This document shows, piece by piece, positions 36,493 to 44,155 of a stretch of DNA of 64,000 nucleotides (position 1 is the first letter of the stretch; each line of letters starts with the position of its first letter). Position numbers and translations under genes: made by a program. Location of the stretch: the NCBI RefSeq assembly GCF_014779595.1, contig NZ_JACXZT010000019.1, positions 1,726,462 to 1,790,461 of the forward strand. Direction: 5' to 3'. The stretch is from Halomonas sp. ML-15 (lineage in GTDB: Bacteria > Pseudomonadota > Gammaproteobacteria > Pseudomonadales > Halomonadaceae). Below the pieces are notes generated by a model that did not search any database, was not told the DNA's origin, and saw only the letters and a program-made list of their open reading frames with translations.

Positions 36493-38671
36493 GCCCCAGG
36501 CGTGAGGCGTTGGCGGTGACCGAGAGCGAGCTCGCCGCCATCGCCAGCACCGCCACCAGCGGCGGAATCGGCATCCACACCACCAGCCCCAACGCCACCA
36601 GGTTGTAGCCCGCCGAGAGCAGCAAATTCTGGCGCATGATGCGCCGCGCCTGGCGCGCCGTGCGCCAGGCATCCACCACCCCCGCCACCCCCGGCTCGAG
36701 CAGCTGCACCGCCGCACCGTCACGGGCCGGCTGGCTGGCACCCAGCGGGGCAATCCCTACGTCGGCCGTGGCCAACGCCAGCACATCGTTGACGCCATCA
36801 CCGACGAACAGCGATGGCCGTGGCAGGCGATCCACCAGCCGCGCCTTGGCCTCCGGGGCCTGGCCGGCGAAGCATTCACGGCGGGCAAAGCCGGCCGCCT
36901 CTCCCACCGACGCAACCTCTGCGGCGTGATCACCGCTGATCAGCGCCAGCGTCATGCCGGCACGGCGCAGCTCAGCCAGGGGCGCCAGCGCCCCGGCATC
37001 GGGGCAGTCGCGCAGGGTCAGCTCGCCGAGCCACTCGCCGTCGCGGGCCACTGCCACCCGGCTGCCAGCCCGCTGTTCATCGCCGCTATCCGCCGCTGGA
37101 GGAGAGCCCAGCTCGGCGGCCAGCCAGGCCGGCTCGCCGACCCACAGCCGGGTGCCATCTTCCAGCACTATCCGCCGCCCACCGCCTGCCACCTCGACAC
37201 TCTGGCAAGGCGCCTCGCCCACGGCCAGACCACGCCGATGCGCGGCCTGGCGCAGCGCCACCCCCAATGGATGCTCGCTGCCCCACTCCGCCTGGGCGGC
37301 CAGCGTCAACAGGGTCTCCTCGGTGACCCCAGGCGCTGGCCGGCACTCGGCCAGCTCGGCCTCGCCTCGGGTCAGGGTGCCGGTCTTGTCGAAGGCGGCG
37401 CTGCGCACCTGGCCCAGCGACTCGAAGGCCGCCAGGTCGCGAAACACCACGCCGCGGCGCAGCGCCTGACTGCCGGCGGCGAGATTGGCCAGCGGGATCG
37501 CCAGCCCCACCGCGCAGGGGCAGGCCACTACCAGCACCGATAGCGCCCGCACCACGGCCTCTTCTACCACTACGCCGCCGAGCAGCAGCGCCACCAGCGT
37601 CGCCAGCGCCAGCACCACGGCCAGCGGACTGAGCCAGGCGGCGAAGCGGTCGGCCAGGCGCTGAAGCTCGCCCTTGCGCGCATGCAGTTCGAGCATCTGG
37701 CGGTGCAATCGGTCCAGGTAGCCCTCGCCGGCTCGCGCCGTGACCACCAGGGTGATCACCTCGCCCAGGTTGCGGCTGCCCGCCTGCAGCGCCGCGCCAC
37801 GGTGGCGGCTTACCGGGCGTGCCTCGCCGTTGAGCGGCGACAGATCGAGCCAGACCTGGTCGCTCTCCAGTGCACCGTCCAGCGGTAACAGGCCACCGGC
37901 GTCGATGCGGATACGCTCCCCGGGAGCCACCTCGTTCAGCGCCCGCGACCGCGGCGTCTCGCCGTCCAGCACCGTGACCTCGCTGATCCGCGGGTAGAGC
38001 CGCGACAGCGCCCGCAGGCCGCGGTAGCGACAGAAGGTCTCGACCAGGCGCCCCACCAGCAGCAGCAGAATCAGCATCACCGCGGTATCGAAATAGACCT
38101 CCGCCGAGCCGCGCCACAGCAGCCATACCGAGACCAGTACTGCCCCCAGCACCCCCAGACTGATCAGCGCATCCATGCCTGGGCGGCCGGCGCGCAGGGT
38201 ACGCCACCCCGCGCGATAGAAGGGCCAGCCGGCATAGCTCACCACCGGCACCGCGAAGGCGCCGGAGACCAGCGCCAGCACGAATTCAAGGCGCGGCCCG
38301 GGGAGCGCACCGGCATAGATCAGCAGCGAGGCGAGCATGGTCCACATGCCGAAGCTGGCGCCCACCGCCAGGCGCAGCGTCAGACGCCGGCTCTCGGCCT
38401 CGAGGCGACTCTCGGCGTCCTGGGCCGCCTCGAGGGGCACCAGCCGATAGCCCAGGCGGCGCACCCGCGGCGCCAATCGCTCCAGGGCAATCGCCTCGGC
38501 GTCGCCACTGAGGTGCACGGTGGCGGTGGCGTAGTTGACGCTGGCACGCAGCACGCCGGCATGGCGTGCCAGTACGCTCTCCACCGCCTGGGCACAGCTG
38601 GTACACCACATGCCGTGCAGCGAGTAGAGCGCCGTGTCACCGTTGCGTGCCGAATGGGAGGAGTCAGGCAT
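36482..38671 (-). CDS. Heavy-metal (copper-type) P1B ATPase
   Basis: The 729-residue pump has an N-terminal HMA domain with GMWCTSCAQ (residues 20-28), eight membrane helices, the CPC ion motif (VVACPCAVGLAIP), the DKTGTLT phosphorylation site, and GDGVND. The CPC and CxxC motifs point to Cu+ transport, either efflux or delivery to cupro-oxidases (CcoI-like). One deviation is notable: the actuator-domain TGE is NGE (codon AAC at 37829-37831, about residue 281). The neighbouring cco genes expected for CcoI are absent. It is divergent from dsbG, a possible functional link in copper/disulfide stress. Confidence 0.9.
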   Translation of the reverse strand: MPDSSHSARNGDTALYSLHGMWCTSCAQAVESVLARHAGVLRASVNYATATVHLSGDAEAIALERLAPRVRRLGYRLVPLEAAQDAESRLEAESRRLTLRLAVGASFGMWTMLASLLIYAGALPGPRLEFVLALVSGAFAVPVVSYAGWPFYRAGWRTLRAGRPGMDALISLGVLGAVLVSVWLLWRGSAEVYFDTAVMLILLLLVGRLVETFCRYRGLRALSRLYPRISEVTVLDGETPRSRALNEVAPGERIRIDAGGLLPLDGALESDQVWLDLSPLNGEARPVSRHRGAALQAGSRNLGEVITLVVTARAGEGYLDRLHRQMLELHARKGELQRLADRFAAWLSPLAVVLALATLVALLLGGVVVEEAVVRALSVLVVACPCAVGLAIPLANLAAGSQALRRGVVFRDLAAFESLGQVRSAAFDKTGTLTRGEAELAECRPAPGVTEETLLTLAAQAEWGSEHPLGVALRQAAHRRGLAVGEAPCQSVEVAGGGRRIVLEDGTRLWVGEPAWLAAELGSPPAADSGDEQRAGSRVAVARDGEWLGELTLRDCPDAGALAPLAELRRAGMTLALISGDHAAEVASVGEAAGFARRECFAGQAPEAKARLVDRLPRPSLFVGDGVNDVLALATADVGIAPLGASQPARDGAAVQLLEPGVAGVVDAWRTARQARRIMRQNLLLSAGYNLVALGLVVWMPIPPLVAVLAMAASSLSVTANASRLGLSD

Positions 38672-38783
38672 GGCCGTCCTTGGCGAATCGATCCGAGATA
38701 TGCGTCAGCGTACCGCGTCTAAGACGCTGGGCAGAATGCCCCGGGCGTGGCAGTCTGAGCGCAGAGACCCACGAGGATGCCTC

Positions 38784-39539
38784 ATGCCCCCGCTTCACGC
38801 ACGCCTGTCTGCCGTTCTACTCGCCCTGCTGCCCGCCAGCGTCCTGGCCAACGACTGGCCGGCACCGATCGCTGCCCTCGAGGCCCAGGGCATGACCATC
38901 CACGGGGAGTTCGAGGCCCTGGGGGGCATGACCGGCTACGCCGGCAGCTATCAGGGTCATGAGCTGGCCGCCTACCTGCTGCCCGACGGCGAGCATGTGA
39001 TTGTCGGCACCCTGCAGGACGCCGACGGCAACGACCTGAGCCGGCCGATGCTCGACGAGGTGATTCGTGGCGAGGAGGATGGCGAAAGCCTGGCGATGCT
39101 CGAACAGAGCGCCTGGATCGCCGAAGGCGATGCCGCGGCCGAGCGTATGGTCTATGTGTTTACCGACCCCTACTGCCCCTACTGCCAGCGCCTGTTTGAC
39201 AAGGCGCGTCCCTGGGTCGAAGCCGGCGAGGTGCAGCTGCGCCACGTGATGGTCGGGCTGATGGATCGCGACAGTCCGCGCACGGCCATTTCACTGCTGG
39301 CCGCCGACGACCCCAGCGCGGCACTGCTCGCCCATCATCGCGGCGAGGAGACGCCGCGACTCGAGACCCTGCCCCGCGATCTGGAGGAGGCGCTGTTCGA
39401 CAATCACCAGCTGATGGAGAGCTTCGGCCTGATGGCCACCCCGAGCATGGTCTACCAGGGCGAGCGCGGCCTGCAGATGGCCCACGGCCTGCCGGAAGAG
39501 GACGAGCTGGCGGTAATTTTTGGCGCGCCGCGCCCCTGA
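38784..39539 (+). CDS. dsbG: Periplasmic thiol:disulfide isomerase DsbG/DsbC-like
   Basis: The 251-residue protein has a signal peptide (ALLPASVLAND cleavage region, about 1-24), an N-terminal dimerisation domain, and a thioredoxin fold with active site CPYC in FTDPYCPYCQRL (about 131-134). The cis-proline loop is ATPSMVY. It resembles DsbG more than DsbC by its spacing; it would isomerise disulfides or protect single cysteines from over-oxidation in the periplasm. The start at 38784 has GAGGA upstream; longer in-frame starts would reach into the ATPase promoter. It is convergent with the YedE gene. Confidence 0.9.
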   Translation: MPPLHARLSAVLLALLPASVLANDWPAPIAALEAQGMTIHGEFEALGGMTGYAGSYQGHELAAYLLPDGEHVIVGTLQDADGNDLSRPMLDEVIRGEEDGESLAMLEQSAWIAEGDAAAERMVYVFTDPYCPYCQRLFDKARPWVEAGEVQLRHVMVGLMDRDSPRTAISLLAADDPSAALLAHHRGEETPRLETLPRDLEEALFDNHQLMESFGLMATPSMVYQGERGLQMAHGLPEEDELAVIFGAPRP

Positions 39540-39552
39540 GACGCGCAGCGCC

Positions 39553-39957
39553 TTAGCCCATTCGCCGAGCCAAATACCAGCCGGCCACCATGGCTCCCAA
39601 CATGGCGACGAGCGGCAGCGACAGTCCGGCGATGGAGGCCACCGCCGGCCCCGGGCAGTAGCCGGAGAGCCCCCAGCCGATGCCGAACAGCGCCGCGCCG
39701 CCGAGCAGCCGGGCATCCAGGTCGCGGCGGGTGGGCAGCTGAAAGCTCGCCTCGAACAGCGGCCGCCCCCGCGCCCATGCCAACCGATAGCCGATGAAAG
39801 TGGTCACCACGGCACCACCGAGCACGAACATCAGGGTCGGATCCCAGGCACCGGCCAGGTCGAGAAAGCCCAGCACCCGCGCCGGATCGGTCATTCCGGA
39901 TATCGCCAGACCAAGCCCGAACAGCAGCCCGGCGACGTAGCCTGCGAGCGCCTTCAT
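39553..39957 (-). CDS. YeeE/YedE-type sulfur transporter half (second subunit)
   Basis: The 134-residue membrane protein has four predicted helices and the family motifs FGLGLAISGMTDPARVLGFLD and GWGLSGYCPGPA, with a cysteine in the pore-like GYCPGP loop. YeeE/YedE proteins import thiosulfate or related sulfur species. Split two-subunit forms (PmpA/PmpB-like) occur in sulfur-oxidation and persulfide clusters. It overlaps the preceding half by 4 bases (ATGA). Confidence 0.9.
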   Translation of the reverse strand: MKALAGYVAGLLFGLGLAISGMTDPARVLGFLDLAGAWDPTLMFVLGGAVVTTFIGYRLAWARGRPLFEASFQLPTRRDLDARLLGGAALFGIGWGLSGYCPGPAVASIAGLSLPLVAMLGAMVAGWYLARRMG

Positions 39958-40418
39958 GCTCCACCTCCGATCACATGACGCACCATATAGACGGTCACGA
40001 TCGCCGCTATCAGGAAGGTCAGGGTCGCCAGCAGCGAGCGCGGCGAGAGCCGCGCCAGGCCGCAGACTCCATGCCCGCTGGTGCAGCCGCTACCCAGCCC
40101 GGTGCCCACGCCCACCAGCAGACCCGCCAGCAGCATCAGCGCCACGCCGCCGGCAGGTTCGCCGATCACCGCGCCCGGCGCGCCAGCGGCCACGTTGCCC
40201 AGGCCGCCGCCCAGCGCCATCACCAGCAGCGGCCCACTGATCAGGCCGAGCAGAAAGGTCAGCCGCCAGGCGCTATCGCCCTTTGGGCGCGCCCAGATCA
40301 GGCTCGACAGAATGCCGCTGATACCCGCGATGCGCCCCATGGTGGCCATCAGCCACACCGCCGAGAGGCCGATCAACACGCCTCCCACCAGCCCCTGCAG
40401 GCTCGCCATCCAATCCAT
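39954..40418 (-). CDS. YeeE/YedE-type sulfur transporter half (first subunit)
   Basis: The 154-residue membrane protein has the YeeE signature VGVGTGLGSGCTSGHGVCGLAR near residue 108, whose cysteines are thought to relay sulfur by transient S-S contacts. It pairs with the next gene to form a complete channel. The start at 40418 is chosen because AGAGGAG is then 6 nt upstream; the ATG two codons earlier is too close. It follows the SulP gene by 26 bp. Confidence 0.9.
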   Translation of the reverse strand: MDWMASLQGLVGGVLIGLSAVWLMATMGRIAGISGILSSLIWARPKGDSAWRLTFLLGLISGPLLVMALGGGLGNVAAGAPGAVIGEPAGGVALMLLAGLLVGVGTGLGSGCTSGHGVCGLARLSPRSLLATLTFLIAAIVTVYMVRHVIGGGA

Positions 40419-40444
40419 TTTCATCTCCTCTGATATCTATCGTA

Positions 40445-42211
40445 TTAGCGCTCGTTGAGCGGTGACGCCTCATTGGCCGCCGGCTGCCGCGACACCGAGA
40501 CCGCGTCGCCGTGCAGCGCCCGCCAGGCGTCGAAGGTGCTGAGGAATACCTCGCCGCTCAGCTCGCGGCAGAAGGCGGTGTGCTTGAGGCGGTCCATCAC
40601 CGGTCCCTTGACCTCGGCCAGGTGCAGCCTCACGCCGGCATCCTGCAGCCGTGCATTGATCGCTTCGAGACTCTCCAGCGCCGAGGCATCGATCCCGTTG
40701 ACCGCCTGGCAGGCCAGCACCAGGTGCTCGAGCTCGGGCCGCCGCACGGCGAGCGCCATCACGGTGTCCTCCAGATAGCGCGCATTGGCGAAGTAGAGGC
40801 TCTCATCGACGCGCAGAATCGCCAGGCGCTCGTCTGTCTCGACCTGATGACGCTGCACGTTGCGAAAGTGCTCGGTGCCCGGCATGCGACCCACCACGGC
40901 GCTGTGGGGGCGGCTGGTGCGGTAGAGATGCAGCACCAGCGACAGTCCCACCCCAACCAGGATGCCGCTCTCCACTCCATGGCCCAGAGTTACGGCGATG
41001 GTTGCCAGCATCGCCGTGGCATCGCTGCGGGAGTAGTTCCAGGTGCGCTTGATGGCCGGCATATCAACCAGCGTCAGCACCGCCACGATGATGGTCGCCG
41101 CCAAGGTGGCGATGGGCAGGTAGGCGATCAGCGGGGTGAACAGCAGTGCCGCCAGCGCAATGCCCAGCGCAGTGAAGGCCCCCGCCGCCGGGGTCTCGGC
41201 GCCGGCGTCGAAATTCACCACCGAGCGGGCGAAGCCGCCGGTGACCGGCATGCCGCCGGTGAACGACGCCGCGATATTGGAGGTGCCCAGCCCCACCAGC
41301 TCCTGGTCGGGGTCGATTCGCTGGCGCCGCTTGGCGGCCAGGGTCTGACCCACCGAGACCGACTCCACGAAGCCGACCACGCTGATCAGCAGCGCGCCCA
41401 TGAATAGCTGGCTCCACAGACCGCTGTCGAACCCCGGCAGCGTCAGCGGCGGCAAACCCGCCGGCACCGCACCCACCACGGCGACGCCGCGCTGGTCGAG
41501 GCCGAGCCCCCAGGTAGCCAGCGTGGTCACCGCCACGGCAACAATCGGTGCCGCCTTGGTCAGCATGTCTGCCGGCCGTGCTGCCACGCCGAGCGCGACC
41601 AGGGCCGGCTTGAGCCAGCGCCGCGCCGCGCACAGGAACAGCAGCACGCCCAGCCCGATCGCCAGTGTCGGCAGATGGGTCGCCCCCAGTTGACTGGCCA
41701 GACCGACCAGCACCGCCAGCAGATGCTGGCCGCCGGCCTCCACCCCGAGCAGATGGCGTAGCTGACCGGCAGCGATAATCAATCCGGTGGCGGTGATAAA
41801 GCCGGAAATCACCGGATGGCTGAGGAAGTTGGCCAGAAAGCCCAGCCGCGCCACGCCCATCAGTGTCAGGATCAACCCGGACATCAGCGCCAGCACCAGC
41901 GCCGCGCCAAGATACTCAGGCGTCCCCTGGGGGGCGACCTGGCTCACCGCCGCCGCGGTCATCAGCGACACGACTGCTACAGGCCCCACCGCCAGGGTGC
42001 GGCTGGTCCCAAACAGCGCGTAGATCAGCAGCGGCACAATACTGGCGTAGAGCCCCACCTCCGGCGGCAGCCCTGCCAGCATGGCGTAAGCCAGCGACTG
42101 CGGAATCAGCATGATGGTGACGATCAGCGCCGCCAGCAGATCACTGCTCAGAGTGGCGCGACCATAGCCGGGCAGCCACTGCAGGATGGGCAGGTAGCGC
42201 TTAAGAATCAC
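40445..42211 (-). CDS. SulP-family anion permease with STAS domain
   Basis: The 588-residue protein has ten to fourteen membrane helices with the SulP motif LPPEVGLYASIVPLLIYALF near residue 48, and a C-terminal cytoplasmic STAS domain (about 450-560). SulP proteins carry sulfate, bicarbonate or other anions. Between the sulfur channel genes and a persulfide dioxygenase, export or import of sulfite/sulfate/thiosulfate is a sensible guess, not shown. It begins 9 bp after the dioxygenase gene. Confidence 0.92.
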   Translation of the reverse strand: MILKRYLPILQWLPGYGRATLSSDLLAALIVTIMLIPQSLAYAMLAGLPPEVGLYASIVPLLIYALFGTSRTLAVGPVAVVSLMTAAAVSQVAPQGTPEYLGAALVLALMSGLILTLMGVARLGFLANFLSHPVISGFITATGLIIAAGQLRHLLGVEAGGQHLLAVLVGLASQLGATHLPTLAIGLGVLLFLCAARRWLKPALVALGVAARPADMLTKAAPIVAVAVTTLATWGLGLDQRGVAVVGAVPAGLPPLTLPGFDSGLWSQLFMGALLISVVGFVESVSVGQTLAAKRRQRIDPDQELVGLGTSNIAASFTGGMPVTGGFARSVVNFDAGAETPAAGAFTALGIALAALLFTPLIAYLPIATLAATIIVAVLTLVDMPAIKRTWNYSRSDATAMLATIAVTLGHGVESGILVGVGLSLVLHLYRTSRPHSAVVGRMPGTEHFRNVQRHQVETDERLAILRVDESLYFANARYLEDTVMALAVRRPELEHLVLACQAVNGIDASALESLEAINARLQDAGVRLHLAEVKGPVMDRLKHTAFCRELSGEVFLSTFDAWRALHGDAVSVSRQPAANEASPLNER

Positions 42212-42220
42212 GGGACGCCC

Positions 42221-43102
42221 TCAGAAGGTGTTGATCGGGACCTTGAGGTAGATCTGGCCATTGTTTTCGGCTGGCGGCATCTCTCCGGCGCGCATATTGA
42301 CCTGCACCGACGGGATGATCAGCCGAGGCATGCCGAGGGTGGCGTCGCGCTCGGTTCGCATCTTGACGAACGCCTCCTCGCTGATGCCCTGGTGGACGTG
42401 GACGTTATGCGCACGCTGTTCGGCGACGCTGGTTTCATGCTGGTACTCCTCGCGACCCGGCGCCTTATAGTCGTGGCACAGGAACAGCCGCGTCTCCTCC
42501 GGCAGGGCCAGCACCTTATGGATGGAGCGATACAGGGTGCGCGCATCGCCGCCGGGAAAGTCGCAGCGGGCGGTGCCGTAGTCGGGCATGAAGAGGGTAT
42601 CGCCAACGAAGGCAGCGTCGCCGATTACATAGGTCAGGCAGGCCGGGGTGTGGCCCGGCGTGTGCAGCACCCGCCCTTCCAGGTTGCCAATGGCGAAGGT
42701 ATCGCCCTCCTCGAAGAGATGGTCGAACTGGCTGCCGTCCCGGGCGAACTCGGTGCCGGCGTTGAACGCCTTGCCGAAGACATCCTGCACCACGGTGATC
42801 CTGGCGCCGATGCCGGTCTTGCCGCCCAGTTGCTCGTGCAGGTAGGGCGCGGCCGAGAGGTGGTCGGCGTGGACGTGGGTCTCGAGGATCCACTCCACTT
42901 CCAGACCGTTATCGCGCACGAAGGCGATGATCTCGTCGGCGGAGCGCACATCGGTGCGCCCGGCTGCGTAGTCGAAGTCGAGCACCGAATCGAGGATGGC
43001 GCAGGACTTGCCTTCGGGATCCTGCACCACATAGCTGAAGGTGTTGGTGGGCTCGTCGAAAAAGTGGGTCACGAGTGGCCGGGGCGCGTTCGTATTGGGC
43101 AT
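42221..43102 (-). CDS. ETHE1/Blh-like persulfide dioxygenase (MBL fold)
   Basis: The 293-residue metallo-beta-lactamase-fold protein has the THVHADHLSAA metal motif (about 75-80), HTPGHTPACLTYVIGDAAFVGD, and a C-terminal extension with DYGTARCDFPGGDA, typical of Blh/ETHE1-like persulfide dioxygenases. These oxidise glutathione persulfide to sulfite in the cytoplasm and detoxify sulfide. It heads a Blh-SulP-YeeE-YedE operon. Its upstream region is AT-rich, with candidate operators like those of sulfide-sensing ArsR regulators (BigR/SqrR). No such regulator gene is in the window. Confidence 0.93.
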   Translation of the reverse strand: MPNTNAPRPLVTHFFDEPTNTFSYVVQDPEGKSCAILDSVLDFDYAAGRTDVRSADEIIAFVRDNGLEVEWILETHVHADHLSAAPYLHEQLGGKTGIGARITVVQDVFGKAFNAGTEFARDGSQFDHLFEEGDTFAIGNLEGRVLHTPGHTPACLTYVIGDAAFVGDTLFMPDYGTARCDFPGGDARTLYRSIHKVLALPEETRLFLCHDYKAPGREEYQHETSVAEQRAHNVHVHQGISEEAFVKMRTERDATLGMPRLIIPSVQVNMRAGEMPPAENNGQIYLKVPINTF

Positions 43103-43145
43103 GGGAAGCGGCCTCCATCGAAGTCGGGGTATCGAAGATGACGTC

Positions 43146-43190
43146 AGTATAGGGCAAATTATGTTCTAACGTTATATTTGTTTTGAATAT
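43146..43190 (-). promoter_or_regulatory. AT-rich promoter/operator of the persulfide operon
   Basis: A -10-like TATACT (43151-43146, minus strand) lies about 45 bp before the dioxygenase start. Upstream are TAACGTTA (43167-43174, perfect palindrome) and ATATT-N7-AATAT (43174-43190). These stand out in a very GC-rich window and fit an operator for a repressor of the sulfide-responsive type. No clear -35 is visible. Confidence 0.5.
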
Positions 43191-43217
43191 GAAGACATGG
43201 CTTCATACATCCCGATA

Positions 43218-43257
43218 GCCAGGCGCCCGCGACCTGAAAGGGGCACGGGCGCCTGGC
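43218..43257 (-). terminator. Long inverted repeat after the DUF2892 gene
   Basis: GCCAGGCGCCCG and CGGGCGCCTGGC form a perfect 12-bp stem around 16 nt, 28 bp past the DUF2892 stop. There is no T-run. It probably separates the DsrE/DUF2892 transcript from the dioxygenase operon. Confidence 0.6.
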
Positions 43258-43284
43258 GACATGGCGAGGAATAGCCATGCAGCC

Positions 43285-43482
43285 TTACTTGTCGACCTTG
43301 CAGGTATTGATGCCCAGCAGACTGTAGGCCGGGCAGACGTTGAACACCCCGGTGGCCAGCGGCAGCACGCCGATCCAGCCCCAGGCGCCAATGGTGCCGG
43401 TCAGAGCCAGCAGGATCAGCAGCACACCGACCACGATCCGGGCAATCTTGTCGACACCGCCCACGTTACTCTTGATGTTCAT
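43285..43482 (-). CDS. Small DUF2892 (YgaP-like membrane) protein
   Basis: The 65-residue protein has two hydrophobic segments (IARIVVGVLLILLALTG and GVLPLATGVFNVCPAYSLLG) and the NVGG start and CPAY motif of DUF2892. This domain is also the membrane part of the YgaP rhodanese, and stand-alone copies cluster with sulfide and persulfide genes. The exact role is unknown; the conserved cysteines (CPAY, NTC) may handle sulfane sulfur. The second of two tandem ATGs is chosen for its spacing from GGAGAG. Confidence 0.88.
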   Translation of the reverse strand: MNIKSNVGGVDKIARIVVGVLLILLALTGTIGAWGWIGVLPLATGVFNVCPAYSLLGINTCKVDK

Positions 43483-43570
43483 CATGACTCTCCTTCAGCG
43501 CCGAACGGCAACGCACCGGCTACCTTGAAGGCAGCCGGCATCGATACCAGCGACGAATGGGTTCAGAAAC

Positions 43571-44038
43571 TCAGAAGCTAAAGACCGGAATAGCCGGGTC
43601 GCGCATCATCTCGGCCATGGCGCCCGGGGTGGCCACCCCTACCCCGTCGCGCAGGTCATCCTCGCCGTACTCGCTGTTGGGCAGATAGATGGCGCAGACA
43701 TCCACCCCCGCCCCTTCGCCCATCATCATCTGCATGAGGCCTTCGGGCTTGACGCCGCGGGGCCCAAGCTCGGTCTCGCTCTCATAGCCGTCGATGGCCA
43801 GTTCGCCAGCAGCGTCGCAGAGCAGGATGTGCGGGGTGGTGCCCTGCTCGCGCATGGCGTTGGCCAGGATCATCGCCATGCCCTGTGTCTGCAGGGAGTC
43901 GCTGGTCAGGATCACCAGGGCGCGTTCGGCATAGGCGTCATCGCCGTTGGCGTGCTCCTCGGCCATGGCCAGCGGTGACAAGATCAGGGCGGTCGCAGCA
44001 ATGGCCGAGGCCATGCATGATATTCCACTCATTTTCAT
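43571..44038 (-). CDS. Exported DsrE-superfamily protein
   Basis: The 155-residue protein starts with a clear signal peptide (ASAIAATALILSPLAMAEE, residues 10-28). The rest looks like a DsrE/DsrF-like alpha-beta fold: ALVILTSDSLQTQGMAMILA, HILLCDAAG and VDVCAIYLPN. DsrE-type proteins carry persulfide on a cysteine; here Cys in HILLCD and DVCAIY are candidates. A periplasmic location suggests sulfur capture outside the cytoplasm, linked to the YeeE/YedE channel. AGAGG lies 8 nt before the ATG. An FNR/ANR-like box lies about 90 bp upstream. Confidence 0.8.
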   Translation of the reverse strand: MKMSGISCMASAIAATALILSPLAMAEEHANGDDAYAERALVILTSDSLQTQGMAMILANAMREQGTTPHILLCDAAGELAIDGYESETELGPRGVKPEGLMQMMMGEGAGVDVCAIYLPNSEYGEDDLRDGVGVATPGAMAEMMRDPAIPVFSF

Positions 44039-44057
44039 AACTTTTTCCTCTAACTTA

Positions 44058-44139
44058 ATAACCCGAAATCGAGTTATCAGCGTAGCGCAGAGGACGCCTC
44101 AAGACATGAGGTAAAACGCCGCAGCTTGATCTGGGTCAA
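44058..44139 (-). promoter_or_regulatory. FNR/ANR-like box and second palindrome upstream of the DsrE-like gene
   Basis: TTGATCTGGGTCAA (44126-44139) matches TTGAT-N4-(A/G)TCAA, the FNR/ANR consensus with one substitution. It lies 88 bp before the DsrE-like start, so a promoter about 40 bp downstream of it would leave a leader of about 50 bases. A second inverted repeat, ATAACCCG-N4-CGAGTTAT (44058-44077), lies nearer the gene and may bind another regulator. Oxygen-responsive control of a sulfur gene set would be reasonable. Confidence 0.55.
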
Positions 44140-44155
44140 GCGAAGCTGGCGACGG

